Source: Clavibacter michiganensis
GTDB lineage: Bacteria > Actinomycetota > Actinomycetes > Actinomycetales > Microbacteriaceae
Reading direction: 5' to 3'
DNA: 64,000 bases
Assembly (NCBI RefSeq): GCF_002151125.1
Contig: NZ_MDJZ01000011.1
Coordinates: forward strand, 62,001 to 126,000
Below, in pieces: positions 19,218 through 28,171 of this stretch. Within the stretch, counting starts at the first letter, position 1. Each line of letters begins with the position of its first letter. The notes beneath the pieces were generated by a model, which worked only from the letters and a program-made list of their open reading frames with translations, had not been told where the DNA came from and made no database searches. Both the position numbers and the translations under genes were made by a program.

Positions 19218-21290
19218 ATGACCGCCGACGCTCGCGAATCCCCGACCCCCGACGACCCGTTCCTCTGGCTGGAGGAGATCCACGGCGACCGGGCCCTCGC
19301 GTGGGTGCGCGCGGAGAACGAGCGGACGCTCGGCCGATCGCCCGAGGAGTCCCGCGCCGGCCTGACGGGCGAGCTGCTCGAGGTGCTGGAGTCGGACGAG
19401 CGGATCCCGTACGTGGCCCGGCACGGCGAGCACCTCTACAACCTCTGGCGCGATGCCGAGCACGTGCAGGGCCTCTGGCGGCGCACCACGCTCGACGAGT
19501 ACGAGGCACCCGCGCCCGAGTGGGAGGTGCTGCTCGACCTGGACGCGCTGGCCGAGGCCGAGGGGATCCCGTGGCAGTTCTCGCGGGCGCAGCTTCTGTT
19601 CCCGACGCGCGACCGGGCGCTCGTGTCGCTGTCGCCCGACGGCGGGGACGCGGTCGCCGTCCGGGAGCTGGACCTCGCCACCGGGCTCTTCGTCGAGGGC
19701 GGCTTCGAGGTGCCGGTCGCGAAGACGATGGTGTCGTGGATCGACCGGGACACCGTCTTCGTCGGCAGCGACTTCGGGCCCGGCAGCCTCACGGAGAGCT
19801 CCTACGCCCGGACGGCGCGCCGCTGGAGCCGCGGGCAGGCGCTCGCCGAGGCCCCGGAGGTGCACGCGGTGGACGCCACCGACATGCTCGTCCACGTGAC
19901 GCACGACCCCACGCCCGGCTTCGAGCGCGACGTCGTGCGCGAGGTGCCCGACTTCTTCACTTCGCGCACGCTCCTGCTGACGGACGCGGGGACCGTGCCG
20001 ATCGACGTCCCCGAGGACGTGGACGTCGACCTGCACCGCGAGTGGCTCGTGCTGCGGCCGCGCACCGATACGGAGATCGGCGGCGTCGTGCACGCGGGCG
20101 GCTCGCTGCTGGCGGCGCGCCTCGACGACTTCCTCGCCGGATCCCGTGAGCTGGCCGTGCTGTTCGCGCCGACCTCGTCGCGGAGCCTCGAGGACTGGGC
20201 CTGGACCGCGCATCACCTCGTCGTGACGCTCCTGGAGGACGTGGCCAGCCGGATCCGCGTCCTGACGCCGCCCACCGCCGACGGCTCGGGAGGCTGGCGC
20301 GAGGAGGACGTGCGGGTCGGGACGCCGCTCGCGTCCGTCTCGGTCGTCGCGACCGACCGCGAGACCGACGAGTACTGGCTCGCGGTCACCGGGTTCCTGA
20401 CGCCGCCGACGCTGCTGCACGGCGTCGTGGGCGAGGGCGCCCCGCGGCCCGTCAAGGAGCAGCCGGCCTCGTTCGACGCCGACGGTCTCGAGGTCCAGCA
20501 GCACTTCGCCGTGTCGGATGACGGGACGCGCGTGCCGTACTTCCAGGTGGGGGCGAAGGGTCTGCCGCTCGACGGATCCGCCCCCACGCTGCTCTCCGGC
20601 TACGGCGGCTTCGAGAACAGCCGCCTGCCGTCGTACAGCGGCGTCATCGGCCGCGGCTGGCTCGCGCGGGGTGGCGTCTTCGTGCTGGCCAACATCCGCG
20701 GCGGCGGCGAGTACGGGCCCGCGTGGCACCGCGCGGCGCTGCGCCAGGACCGCCACCGCGCCTACGAGGACTTCGCGGCCGTCGCGCGCGACCTCGTGAC
20801 GCGCGGCGTCACCGTGCCCGCGCGCCTCGGCTGCGAGGGTCGGAGCAACGGCGGCCTGCTCGTCGGCAACATGCTCACGACCTACCCGGAGCTGTTCGGC
20901 GCCGTGATCTGCGGGGTCCCGCTGCTCGACATGCGGCGGTACACGCGGCTGTCCGCGGGTGCGTCGTGGATCGCCGAGTACGGGGACCCGGACGTGCCGT
21001 CGGACTGGGACTTCATCCGCACCTTCTCGCCGTACCACAACGTCCGCGCCGGGATCGCGTACCCGCCCACGCTCGTCTACGCGGCGACGAGCGACGACCG
21101 GGTCGGGCCGGTGCAGGCGCGGAAGATGGTCGCGCTGCTGCATGAGACCGGGGTCGAGGACGCCTGGTACTTCGAGAACACGGCGGGCGGCCACGGGGGA
21201 TCCGCGGACAACCCCGCGACGGCGCGGCTGCAGTCGCTCATCCACGCGTTCCTGTGGGAGCGGCTGGCCGGCGTCGGCGCGGACGCGTGA
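19218..21290 (+). CDS. Prolyl oligopeptidase family serine peptidase (S9)
   Basis: 690 residues, full length for S9A. It has an N-terminal beta-propeller starting DDPFLWLEEIHGDRALAWV, then an alpha/beta-hydrolase domain from about residue 450. The catalytic triad is Ser543 (GRSNGG), Asp626 or Asp627 (SDDRVG) and His659 (GGHGG), and RGGGEYG supplies the oxyanion region. It cleaves short peptides, classically after proline; no signal peptide is seen, so it is likely cytosolic. The start is at 19218 with TAGGCT six bases before it. Confidence 0.95.
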   Translation: MTADARESPTPDDPFLWLEEIHGDRALAWVRAENERTLGRSPEESRAGLTGELLEVLESDERIPYVARHGEHLYNLWRDAEHVQGLWRRTTLDEYEAPAPEWEVLLDLDALAEAEGIPWQFSRAQLLFPTRDRALVSLSPDGGDAVAVRELDLATGLFVEGGFEVPVAKTMVSWIDRDTVFVGSDFGPGSLTESSYARTARRWSRGQALAEAPEVHAVDATDMLVHVTHDPTPGFERDVVREVPDFFTSRTLLLTDAGTVPIDVPEDVDVDLHREWLVLRPRTDTEIGGVVHAGGSLLAARLDDFLAGSRELAVLFAPTSSRSLEDWAWTAHHLVVTLLEDVASRIRVLTPPTADGSGGWREEDVRVGTPLASVSVVATDRETDEYWLAVTGFLTPPTLLHGVVGEGAPRPVKEQPASFDADGLEVQQHFAVSDDGTRVPYFQVGAKGLPLDGSAPTLLSGYGGFENSRLPSYSGVIGRGWLARGGVFVLANIRGGGEYGPAWHRAALRQDRHRAYEDFAAVARDLVTRGVTVPARLGCEGRSNGGLLVGNMLTTYPELFGAVICGVPLLDMRRYTRLSAGASWIAEYGDPDVPSDWDFIRTFSPYHNVRAGIAYPPTLVYAATSDDRVGPVQARKMVALLHETGVEDAWYFENTAGGHGGSADNPATARLQSLIHAFLWERLAGVGADA

Positions 21291-21347
21291 CCGCGAGCGC
21301 CTGATCCGGCGCCGGGCCGGCTGACCGACGGGCGTCCGCGGCGGCGG

Positions 21348-22112
21348 TCAGCTCCCGCGCCGGGCGGCGGCGCGGGGTCGGAGCCCGGACACGAGGCCGG
21401 TCAGCATCGCCGTCGGCTCGAGGCCCACCTCGCGGTCGAGGCGGGCGCGGTAGATCTCGTAGGCGCGCAGGGCGTCGGACTGGTTGCCGGCCGCGACGTG
21501 CACGGCGATGAGGCAGCGCTGCGCGGTCTCGCGGAGGGGATCCACGTCGATCGCCCGCCGTGCCGCCGACGCCGCCTCGTGCAGCCGCGAGCGGCCGAGG
21601 AGCGCCTGGGACTGGGCCTCGAGCGCGTTGACGCGCAGATGCCGCCACTCCTCGGCCGCGGGCTCCAGCCAGGCGTCGAACCAGTCGGGCAGGAGGTTGG
21701 CGCTGAAGAGGGCGACCGCGGCCGGCGAGACGTCGGCGTCGTCCGGCTGGTCCGCTCGGTGCTCGAGCAGGCGGGCGGCCGTGGCGCGGGCCGTCCGCAG
21801 GTCCACGGCGACGGCGTCGTGCAGCACGAGGCCGCCCGGCGCCGAGTCGACGATCTCCCGGCCGCCGTCGCCGAGCCGGGCGATGGCGGAGCGGAGGCTC
21901 GACGCGGCGCGGCCGTCGAGCGCGTCGGGCCACAGCTGGCTGGCGAGGGTGCCGCGGTCGGCGGGGCGAGCGCGGATCGCGAGGGCGGCGATGAGCCGCC
22001 GGGTGCCGTCGGAGAGGGTGGCGCCGGTGGGATCGGGCCCGGGCGAATCCGAGGCGGAGTCGGTGCCGAGGCCCGCGACGCGGAAGCCGCCGAGGACGTC
22101 GACGCGGATCAT
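21348..22112 (-). CDS. SARP/BTAD-type transcriptional regulator
   Basis: 254 residues from the ATG at 22112, which has GGAG seven bases upstream; in-frame ATGs up to 22256 would add a low-complexity stretch without a ribosome site. A winged-helix domain (about 1-95, IRVDVLGGFRV, LIAALAIRA, LASQLWPDA) is followed by a bacterial transcriptional-activation domain (about 100-245) with TPR-like helices (AIDVDPLRETAQRCLIAVHVAAGNQSDALRAYEIYRARLDREVGLEP). There is no ATPase domain, so it is a short SARP. It lies downstream of the LPXTG protein gene across a terminator. Targets are unknown. Confidence 0.87.
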   Translation of the reverse strand: MIRVDVLGGFRVAGLGTDSASDSPGPDPTGATLSDGTRRLIAALAIRARPADRGTLASQLWPDALDGRAASSLRSAIARLGDGGREIVDSAPGGLVLHDAVAVDLRTARATAARLLEHRADQPDDADVSPAAVALFSANLLPDWFDAWLEPAAEEWRHLRVNALEAQSQALLGRSRLHEAASAARRAIDVDPLRETAQRCLIAVHVAAGNQSDALRAYEIYRARLDREVGLEPTAMLTGLVSGLRPRAAARRGS

Positions 22113-22256
22113 CTCGGTGCTCCGCGGGCGGGCGGACGGCGCGTCGAGCGGAGCGATCCGCCGCGAATCCGCTCCTGCATCCGGCACCTCCGTCGCGGCC
22201 ACCGTATCCGCTGGGAGGAGAAAACCCATCATGGATGTGCTTTTGGGGCTACGCAC

Positions 22257-22294
22257 GACGGATCGCCCGACGACGTGTCGTCGGGCGATCCGTC
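22257..22294 (-). terminator. Terminator after the LPXTG wall-protein gene
   Basis: A perfect 18-bp palindrome (GACGGATCGCCCGACGAC, two-base centre, complement) 19 bases after the wall-protein stop. Confidence 0.75.
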
Positions 22295-22312
22295 ACGGGA
22301 TCCGCGGGGCGG

Positions 22313-23776
22313 CTACCGCTGCGCGGACCTGCGTCGTGCGGTGGATCCCAGCCCGAGCGCACCCAGGACGAGGGCCGCCAGGCCCCAGCCGATCATGGGC
22401 GTGGGGTCGTATCCCGTCACCGGCAGCGAACCGCCGGGCGTCGTGCCCCCGGGGACGAACGGGGCGGCGGTGGTGCTCGTCGGGGTGGGAGTCCCGGCGG
22501 TCGGCGTCGGCGTGCCCGCGGTCGGGGTCGGCGTGCCCGCGGTCGGGGTCGGCGTGCCGACCGACGGAGTGGGCGCGGGGACCGTGGCCGTCGGGGTGGG
22601 GGCGGTGGCCGTGGGGGTCGGGACGGTCGGCGTCGGGATCGGCACGGTGGCCGTCGGCGTCGGGGCCGTGGGGGTCGGCGTCGGAGCCGTCGGAGTGGGC
22701 GTCGGCGCCGTCGGCGTGGGGATCGGCGCGGTGGGCGTCGGGGTCGGCGCGGTCGGCGTCGGGACGGGGACGGTCGCCGTCGGGGTGGGCGCGGTGGGCG
22801 TCGGGACCGGCGTCGTGGCCGTAGGGGTAGGTGCCGGCGTGGTGGGCTCGACGGTCGGGGCCACGGTGGGCTCGACGGTCGGGGCGATCGTGGGCTCATC
22901 CGTGGGCGTCACGGTCGGGGCGACCGTGGGCTCATCCGTGGGCGTCACGGTCGGGGCGACCGTGGGCTCGTCGGTGGGCACGACGGTGGGCTCCTCCGTG
23001 GGGGCGGCCGTGGGCTCGTCGGTCGGGGCGACGGTGGGCTCCTCCGTCGGCTCGACGGCGGGCGACACGAAGTTCCGGATCGCGGTGGTGCACTGCACGA
23101 TGCTGCCGGCGGCCGCAGAGCCGTTGCACTGGTTCACCGGCACCTGGAGCGCGGAGGAGGTGGTGGAGGACGTGGTGACGGTGCACGTGACGGTGCTGCC
23201 ACCGCCGTTGCCCGAGCCGTTGCACTGGGTGACGTCTGCATTCGTGGTGCTCGAGACCGGGTTGCACGCTGTCGTGCCGCCGCCCTCGCCGGAGCCGACG
23301 CACTGGTTCACGGTGGCGGCCGTGTTCGTGCTCTCGCCGACGATGTTGTTCGTGATGTCCACGGTGCAGATGACGTTGCTGCCACCCGCGGCGACGCCGT
23401 TGCACTGCTCGACGGCGTTGACGATGATCCCGTCGCGCTGGGACACGTCGGTGGTGCAGAGCGGCGCACCCGCGGCGCCCTGGCACACGGTGGTGGTGAC
23501 GGTGGAGGAGCCGACCTGCGTGGCGAGGTCGATGTCGTTGACGACGGTGACGTCGCATCGCACCTCCACGCCCGCGCCGGTGGGCACGGAGTTGCACTGC
23601 GATGCGGTCTCGAGGGAGACGGCGGCGGATGCGGACTGCGTCTGCCCGGTCATGCCGACGACGGCCACCAGCGCGATGAGCGCGGCACCCGCCGATGCGA
23701 GGAAGCGCCCGCGGAGGGGGCGGCGGGGACGGCGAGCGGGAATTGCGGTCCCGGGTGATGCGAGGTGTTTCGGCAC
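22313..23776 (-). CDS. LPXTG-anchored surface protein with cysteine-pair repeats and Thr-Pro stalk
   Basis: 487 residues from a GTG with AAGGAG six bases upstream. An N-terminal signal peptide (FLASAGAALIALVAVVGM...ASA) leads to a globular part of about 190 residues. That part holds six degenerate units, each beginning with a Q/V-C-N/Q-G-like motif and containing a second Cys about 10-15 residues later. About 200 residues of Pro-Thr repeats follow (EPTVAPT and PTPTA types), then LPVTG, a hydrophobic helix and RRRSAQR. This is the layout of a sortase-anchored protein with a wall-spanning stalk. The function is unknown: adhesin or host-interaction factor is inference. No sortase gene is in the window. 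Confidence 0.85.
   Translation of the reverse strand: MPKHLASPGTAIPARRPRRPLRGRFLASAGAALIALVAVVGMTGQTQSASAAVSLETASQCNSVPTGAGVEVRCDVTVVNDIDLATQVGSSTVTTTVCQGAAGAPLCTTDVSQRDGIIVNAVEQCNGVAAGGSNVICTVDITNNIVGESTNTAATVNQCVGSGEGGGTTACNPVSSTTNADVTQCNGSGNGGGSTVTCTVTTSSTTSSALQVPVNQCNGSAAAGSIVQCTTAIRNFVSPAVEPTEEPTVAPTDEPTAAPTEEPTVVPTDEPTVAPTVTPTDEPTVAPTVTPTDEPTIAPTVEPTVAPTVEPTTPAPTPTATTPVPTPTAPTPTATVPVPTPTAPTPTPTAPIPTPTAPTPTPTAPTPTPTAPTPTATVPIPTPTVPTPTATAPTPTATVPAPTPSVGTPTPTAGTPTPTAGTPTPTAGTPTPTSTTAAPFVPGGTTPGGSLPVTGYDPTPMIGWGLAALVLGALGLGSTARRRSAQR
22480..23070. repeat. Low-complexity repeats encoding the Thr-Pro stalk
   Basis: Short in-frame repeats such as GTCGGGGTCGGCGTGCCCGCG recur through the stalk. 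A 36-bp unit is perfectly duplicated in tandem at 22890-22925 and 22926-22961. The array is likely prone to length change by slippage. Confidence 0.8.
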
Positions 23777-23926
23777 GATGCTCCTTGTTCGCGGCAAGCG
23801 TGCTCTCGGCCTCGCGACCGGGTCGCGACGTGCGCGTGACGTGCGCGTGACACGCGGCGCGGCGCGCCCTCCCGACGCCGATATTCCGGGGCTGCTGAAT
23901 TCATTACGGCGGACCCGCCGGACGAC

Positions 23927-23962
23927 GAAGAGGGCCGATCCTGCGGCGGATCGGCCCTCTTC
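23927..23962 (-). terminator. Terminator of lsr2
   Basis: GAAGAGGGCCGATCC, six-base loop, GGATCGGCCCTCTTC: a perfect 15-bp stem 35 bases downstream of the lsr2 stop. Confidence 0.8.
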
Positions 23963-23996
23963 GCAAGTGCTGCGCGCGATGCGCGCATCGTGTCGC

Positions 23997-24347
23997 CTAC
24001 TTGTTGGCGCGGTACTCCTCGAGCAGGTCGGCGGAGATGCGGCCACGCTCGGAGACCTTGTGGCCGTGCTCACGCAGCCACTCGCGAGCGGCACTCAGGT
24101 CCTCCTTGGGCGCGCTGGAGGAGGAGCGGCGCGTACCCGACGAGCGACCGGTGGAGGCGCGGCCGACGCGGCGTGCGCGGTCGACGTAGGTGTCCAGCGC
24201 CTCGCGGAGCTTGGCGGCGTTGGCGTCGCTCAGATCGATCTCGTAGTTCACGCCGTCGAGCGCGAACGGGACGGTCTCGCCCTTTCCCTCTTCGATGACG
24301 ACGCCGTCGATGTCGTCGACGAGTGTGGTGACAACCTTGCGAGCCAC
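23997..24347 (-). CDS. lsr2: Lsr2 nucleoid-associated protein (xenogeneic silencer)
   Basis: 116 residues from the GTG at 24347, which follows GAGGAAGAGAC. The N-terminal dimerisation domain (ARKVVTTLVDDIDG, TVPFALDGVNYEIDLSDANAAKLREAL) is followed by a basic Ser/Arg linker and a C-terminal AT-hook-like DNA-binding domain (LSAAREWLREHGHKVSERGRISADLLEEY). It contains the SxRGRI-type motif that enters the minor groove of AT-rich DNA. It silences horizontally acquired genes and bridges DNA. It lies next to the accessory stretch at 25.7-31.5 kb and the surface-protein gene. Confidence 0.96.
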   Translation of the reverse strand: MARKVVTTLVDDIDGVVIEEGKGETVPFALDGVNYEIDLSDANAAKLREALDTYVDRARRVGRASTGRSSGTRRSSSSAPKEDLSAAREWLREHGHKVSERGRISADLLEEYRANK

Positions 24348-24711
24348 GTCTCTTCCTCTCATTGCAGATGGTGCATCAGATGATGCGGCGAGAGCCACGA
24401 TACCCGTCCGGCCCGCGAAATCCGACATCACGCGTGAATCGGCGTCGGAATTCCCCGAGAATCCCCGGGAGGGCGGCCTCGCGAATCGTCTCCGCGTCCT
24501 CTCCGGGCGCATTCCGCCCCGTCCGGGGGTGCTGTCGTCCGCCATTCCCGAGCGCGTCCGCGGTGCGCGGCACGCATATCGCGGAGCGATGTCCTGCTAT
24601 CTCCTCACATAAGGAATTACGCGGGGCGGACCACGAATTCGGCCGCACGGACTCGGAAGGGCCCGCGGAGACGTGCTCCGCGGGCCCTGTCCTGCGTCGA
24701 TCCGGACGGGA
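24348..24711. other. AT-richer intergenic region upstream of lsr2
   Basis: This 364-bp gap is richer in A/T than its surroundings (patches near 24361-24380 and 24580-24620). It holds the lsr2 promoter region and, at its far end, the terminator of the YrdC-like gene. No convincing gene is seen in it. Autoregulation by Lsr2 would fit but is inference. Confidence 0.35.
24658..24688 (-). terminator. Terminator after the YrdC-like gene
   Basis: AGGGCCCGCGGAG, five-base loop, CTCCGCGGGCCCT: a perfect 13-bp stem 24 bases past the stop. Confidence 0.75.
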
Positions 24712-25494
24712 TCAGTAGTACTCGCCGTGGCGGTAGTCCCACGACGGGAACGAGCGGGCGAGCGCCGACATGATGACGTCGACCGCGAGGCCGCGGCGGA
24801 TGAGCGTCGGGTTCGGGGTGACCGAGCGCTCGCCGTGCTGCTCGGGGATGAGCGCGCCGGACGCGTCGACCATGGAGACCATCACGCCCTGCTCGTGGCG
24901 GCTCGTCTCGTCGAGGCCCGGCTGGATGGAGGCGACGTAGTCGTCGGCCGCGACGATCAGGTCGGCCTGCTGCTCGATGCGCTCGCCGATGCCCTCGACG
25001 CGGCCGCGGTTGCCCTTGCCGGACGGGTTCGCCGAGCTCGCGAACGACAGGCGGCGGCTCTCCCACAGGCGCTCGGCGAGCTGCTCCGCGGGGCGGCCGA
25101 AGCGGATCACGAAGCAGCTCGTCCCGCGTCGGTCCATGGCGAGCTCCCCGGCGACCTCGTCGGGGATGAGGTGCTTCGCGTCCTCGCGCCACGGGAGGAT
25201 GCAGCCGAGCAGCACGTCGGCGTCCCAGTGCTCCTGGTAGAAGGCGAGGATCTCGTCATTCAGCACCGCGAGCTCCTCCAGCTGCTCGATGCTCGTGCAG
25301 AGCACCACGCCCGGCTTGTCGCGGTTGCGCTGCTTGGCGTCGAACTTGCGCTCGAGGCCGGTGCCGTCCGTCGTCATGAGGATGTAGCCGACCTTCGTGG
25401 CGGCGACGACGAGGCCTCCGGGGGCCTCGAGGGCCCGGGCCGCGCGCTCGTCGAGCGTGCCGTCCCAGGGGATCGTGCGGGTGGTGTCGGTCAT
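24712..25494 (-). CDS. YrdC/Sua5-like domain protein
   Basis: 260 residues related to threonylcarbamoyl-AMP synthase. The RNA/ATP-binding motif is recognisable as KQRNRDKPG, and SSANPSGKGN matches the family's SSAN(P/L)SG block. The C-terminal part (DETSRHEQGVMVSMVDAS...LIRRGLAVDVIMSAL) departs from housekeeping Sua5/TsaC, so this is probably a paralogue rather than the tRNA-modifying enzyme. Its substrate is unknown. It is monocistronic with a terminator. Confidence 0.78.
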   Translation of the reverse strand: MTDTTRTIPWDGTLDERAARALEAPGGLVVAATKVGYILMTTDGTGLERKFDAKQRNRDKPGVVLCTSIEQLEELAVLNDEILAFYQEHWDADVLLGCILPWREDAKHLIPDEVAGELAMDRRGTSCFVIRFGRPAEQLAERLWESRRLSFASSANPSGKGNRGRVEGIGERIEQQADLIVAADDYVASIQPGLDETSRHEQGVMVSMVDASGALIPEQHGERSVTPNPTLIRRGLAVDVIMSALARSFPSWDYRHGEYY

Positions 25495-25704
25495 GGGCGC
25501 GTGCCTCTCGTGCGTGTCGGGGTGGATCCGTCGGGGCGCACCTGCGTCGGTCCGGGGCGCGCCTGGCCGCGCGTGCGGCGGGAGAGCAGTGGGACCGACG
25601 GTAGGCGCGGCCGCGCGGCGGGGCGGGCGAGCGTCCACAGGGGGCGCCGGCGTCGCCTCGAACGGGGGCTCCTCGGGGCTGCGGCGGCTGCCTAGCCTGA
25701 GGGG

Positions 25705-27318
25705 ATGAGCGCTGCCGCCGGCTGGTACGACGACCAGGATCCCCGTTACGTCCGCTGGTGGGACGGCGCCGCATGGACCGAGCACGTGCAGCCGAGGCCC
25801 GAGGTCGCGCCTCAGTCACCGGAGCCGGATCCGGGGTCCATCCCGGCCGAGGCGACGCCGGTCGACCGCCTCTCGAAGCGCGAGGCGCGGGAGCGCGTCG
25901 CGTACGCGGAGGCGCACATCGCCCAGCTCGAGGAGCTGATCCGGCGGCACGGCATGCGCGAGTTCGCCGAGGCGGACGACTACCGGGCGCAGGCGGAGGC
26001 GGATGCCGAGGGGGCCCGACGGACCGGGGCCGAGGCGGCGGCCGCGCTGGTCGCGGCGGCGCGCGAGGAGCGCGATCGGATGCTGGCGGAGGCGGCGGCG
26101 GTGCGCTCCCAGGCGGACGCGGAGGCGGCGGCGGTGCGCTCGCAGGCGGAGGCGGAGGCCCACGCGGCGCGGCGCCGGGCCGAGGCGGAGCTCCAGGCGG
26201 TGGACCAGGCCGTGCACGAGCGGATCGAGGCCCGCCGCGCCGTCGACGCCGAGCTGACGGCCGCTCGCGCCGAGCTCGTCGAGGTGACCACGAAGGCCGA
26301 CCTCCAGAGCGTCGGCCTGTTCGACTACGAGCACCCCGCGGAGTCCTCGGCCGAGCTCGCGTCGCGGCTCGAGGCGCTGAGGTACACGATCAAGAACCGG
26401 GTCCGGGACAAGCAGGCGGTGACCGCCACGTCCGGGTTCACGTTCAACGGATCCGAGGCCCAGGGGCGGCGCTTCGTGAGCGACATGTCGAAGGTGCTGC
26501 TGCGCGCCTACAACGCCGAGGCGGAGAACGCGCTGAAGGCGACGAAGGCGGGCAACCTCCACGTCGCGCAGACGCGGCTCACCCGGGCGGCCGAGCAGAT
26601 CGCCCGGAGCGGCACGATGATCGACCTCCGCATCGAGGACGGGTACCACGAGCTGCGGCTCGAGGAGCTGCAGCTCGCGAGCACGCACCTCCGCGTGCTG
26701 CAGGCGGAGAAGGAGATGGAGCGGGAGCGCCGGGCGGAGCTCCGCGAGCAGGCGAAGGCGTCCGCCGAGCTGCAGGCCGAGCACGACCGCCTCGACAAGG
26801 AGCGCGCCCACTACGCCGCGACCCTGGCGGCGCTCGAGAGCAAGGGCGACGTCGAGGGCGCGGCGCGCATGCGGGACAGGATCGAGGACGTCGACCGCGC
26901 GCTCGTCGAGGTGGACTACCGCGCGGCGAACGTGCGCGCCGGCTACGTCTACGTGATCTCCAACGTCGGCGCCTTCGGCGAGCGGATGGTGAAGATCGGC
27001 ATGACCCGACGGCTCGAGCCCATGGACCGGGTGGTCGAGCTCGGCGACGCGTCCGTGCCGTTCCGCTTCGACGTGCACGCGCTGTTCTTCGCGGACGACG
27101 CCGTGGGCGTGGAGGCGATGCTGCACCGGACCTTCGCGGAGCACCGGGTGAACCGGATCAACCTCCGCCGCGAGTTCTTCTACGTCACGCCCGACGAGGT
27201 GCTCGACGCCCTGAAGGCGCACGCGGTGGAGATCGTCGAGTTCGCCCTGCACCCGGCGGCGGAGGAGTACCGGGCCAGCCGTGCGCTCGACGGGGCGGAG
27301 GCGGTGCCGGCGGCCTGA
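25705..27318 (+). CDS. DUF2510, coiled coil, DUF4041 and T5orf172 (GIY-YIG-like) fusion protein
   Basis: 537 residues. Residues 5-35 (AGWYDDQDPRYVRWWDGAAWTEHV) are a DUF2510 module. About 60-190 is an Ala/Glu/Arg coiled coil. About 195-400 fits DUF4041, with IKNRVRDKQAV and a long second coiled coil. About 410-505 is a T5orf172/Mug113 domain of the GIY-YIG superfamily: GYVYVISN, VKIGMT, R near MDRVVELG, E in GVEAMLHRTF, and RINLRREFFYV. Proteins of this type are found in phages and mobile islands; nuclease activity is plausible but untested. TAGCCT lies six bases before the ATG, so it is leaderless. Confidence 0.85.
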   Translation: MSAAAGWYDDQDPRYVRWWDGAAWTEHVQPRPEVAPQSPEPDPGSIPAEATPVDRLSKREARERVAYAEAHIAQLEELIRRHGMREFAEADDYRAQAEADAEGARRTGAEAAAALVAAAREERDRMLAEAAAVRSQADAEAAAVRSQAEAEAHAARRRAEAELQAVDQAVHERIEARRAVDAELTAARAELVEVTTKADLQSVGLFDYEHPAESSAELASRLEALRYTIKNRVRDKQAVTATSGFTFNGSEAQGRRFVSDMSKVLLRAYNAEAENALKATKAGNLHVAQTRLTRAAEQIARSGTMIDLRIEDGYHELRLEELQLASTHLRVLQAEKEMERERRAELREQAKASAELQAEHDRLDKERAHYAATLAALESKGDVEGAARMRDRIEDVDRALVEVDYRAANVRAGYVYVISNVGAFGERMVKIGMTRRLEPMDRVVELGDASVPFRFDVHALFFADDAVGVEAMLHRTFAEHRVNRINLRREFFYVTPDEVLDALKAHAVEIVEFALHPAAEEYRASRALDGAEAVPAA

Positions 27319-27558
27319 CGCGCCGGGTCGCGATCGGAAACCAGGGGTGGCGCGCCTCCTGCGGGACCCGCGCGAGCGCGTGGTCGTCGGGTGCGGTGGA
27401 AGCCATGGATGCTCCTCGGGTCTCACGAAGGGTCGCCGAGGCGCAGGCATCCGCCCGGAGTGGGCGCGGCGTGCAGAGTGCCCCGTCGGGCGCGCGGGGC
27501 GGAGCGCTGGGGGGAGCGCGCGCGGATCGGCTCCGCGCCTGCGAGCATCGTGACCGGC

Positions 27559-28155
27559 ATGACAGACGGCCGACCACGCAACCCCGACTCCTGGGAACCG
27601 CCGGGCCTGTGGGCGCCCCTGTCGGGACATCTCGTCCTCGGGCTGGTCAAGGCGCCGGTGGTGCTCCTGCTCCTATGGCTGGCGACCCTCCTGCCCGTCG
27701 TCCCGTCGCGGGGGGCCGGTGTCCTGGTGGCGCTCGTCGCCGTGGCGGTCGGCGTCGGCGCGCTGATCGAGGTCCTGGTCGAGGATCCCTTCGCACGGCG
27801 TCGGAAGCTGTCGTCGCCGGGCGGGTGGGACTTCGCGCTCGTGCCCCCGATGGTCGCGCTGGTCGGGGTGGTGGCACTGGGCTGGCCCATGAGCGGCTCG
27901 CTCGCCGTGGGCGCGGCGATGGGGGCGGCGTGGGCGGCCGTCGAGGCCGTTGAGATCGCCTGGCTGCGCCCGTGGGAGCCCGGCATGACGCAGGACGAGT
28001 TCGACGGGAAGTACGCCGAGCTGAAGGAGATGACCCGCGAGACCTTCGCCCCCGACGTGGAGGAGATCCGCCGCCGTGCCGGGGAGCGGAGCATGCAGGA
28101 GTACCGCGACGCGATCGAGCGGAAGCGCCGGGAGGCGGGCACCGAGGGCGAGTGA
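27559..28155 (+). CDS. Membrane protein of unknown function
   Basis: 198 residues from the ATG at 27559, the first Met followed by coding-like sequence (GTG at 27550 is possible). Four hydrophobic segments span about 22-125 (VVLLLLWLATLLPVV, GVLVALVAVAVGVGALIEVLV, FALVPPMVALVGVVALG, AVGAAMGAAWAAVEAV). A charged cytoplasmic tail of about 65 residues begins WEPGMTQDEFDGKYAELK. I recognise no family. It sits between the T5orf172 protein gene and the convergent DUF2075 gene, 16 bases from the latter's stop, and could belong with either. Confidence 0.65.
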   Translation: MTDGRPRNPDSWEPPGLWAPLSGHLVLGLVKAPVVLLLLWLATLLPVVPSRGAGVLVALVAVAVGVGALIEVLVEDPFARRRKLSSPGGWDFALVPPMVALVGVVALGWPMSGSLAVGAAMGAAWAAVEAVEIAWLRPWEPGMTQDEFDGKYAELKEMTRETFAPDVEEIRRRAGERSMQEYRDAIERKRREAGTEGE

Positions 28156-28171
28156 GCCCCACCGATCCGTC

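Noticed and set aside
22480-23070. Repeat array resembling a CRISPR or satellite
   Set aside because: Units are short, degenerate and in frame, encoding Thr-Pro/Glu repeats of a wall protein; there are no unique spacers of constant length.
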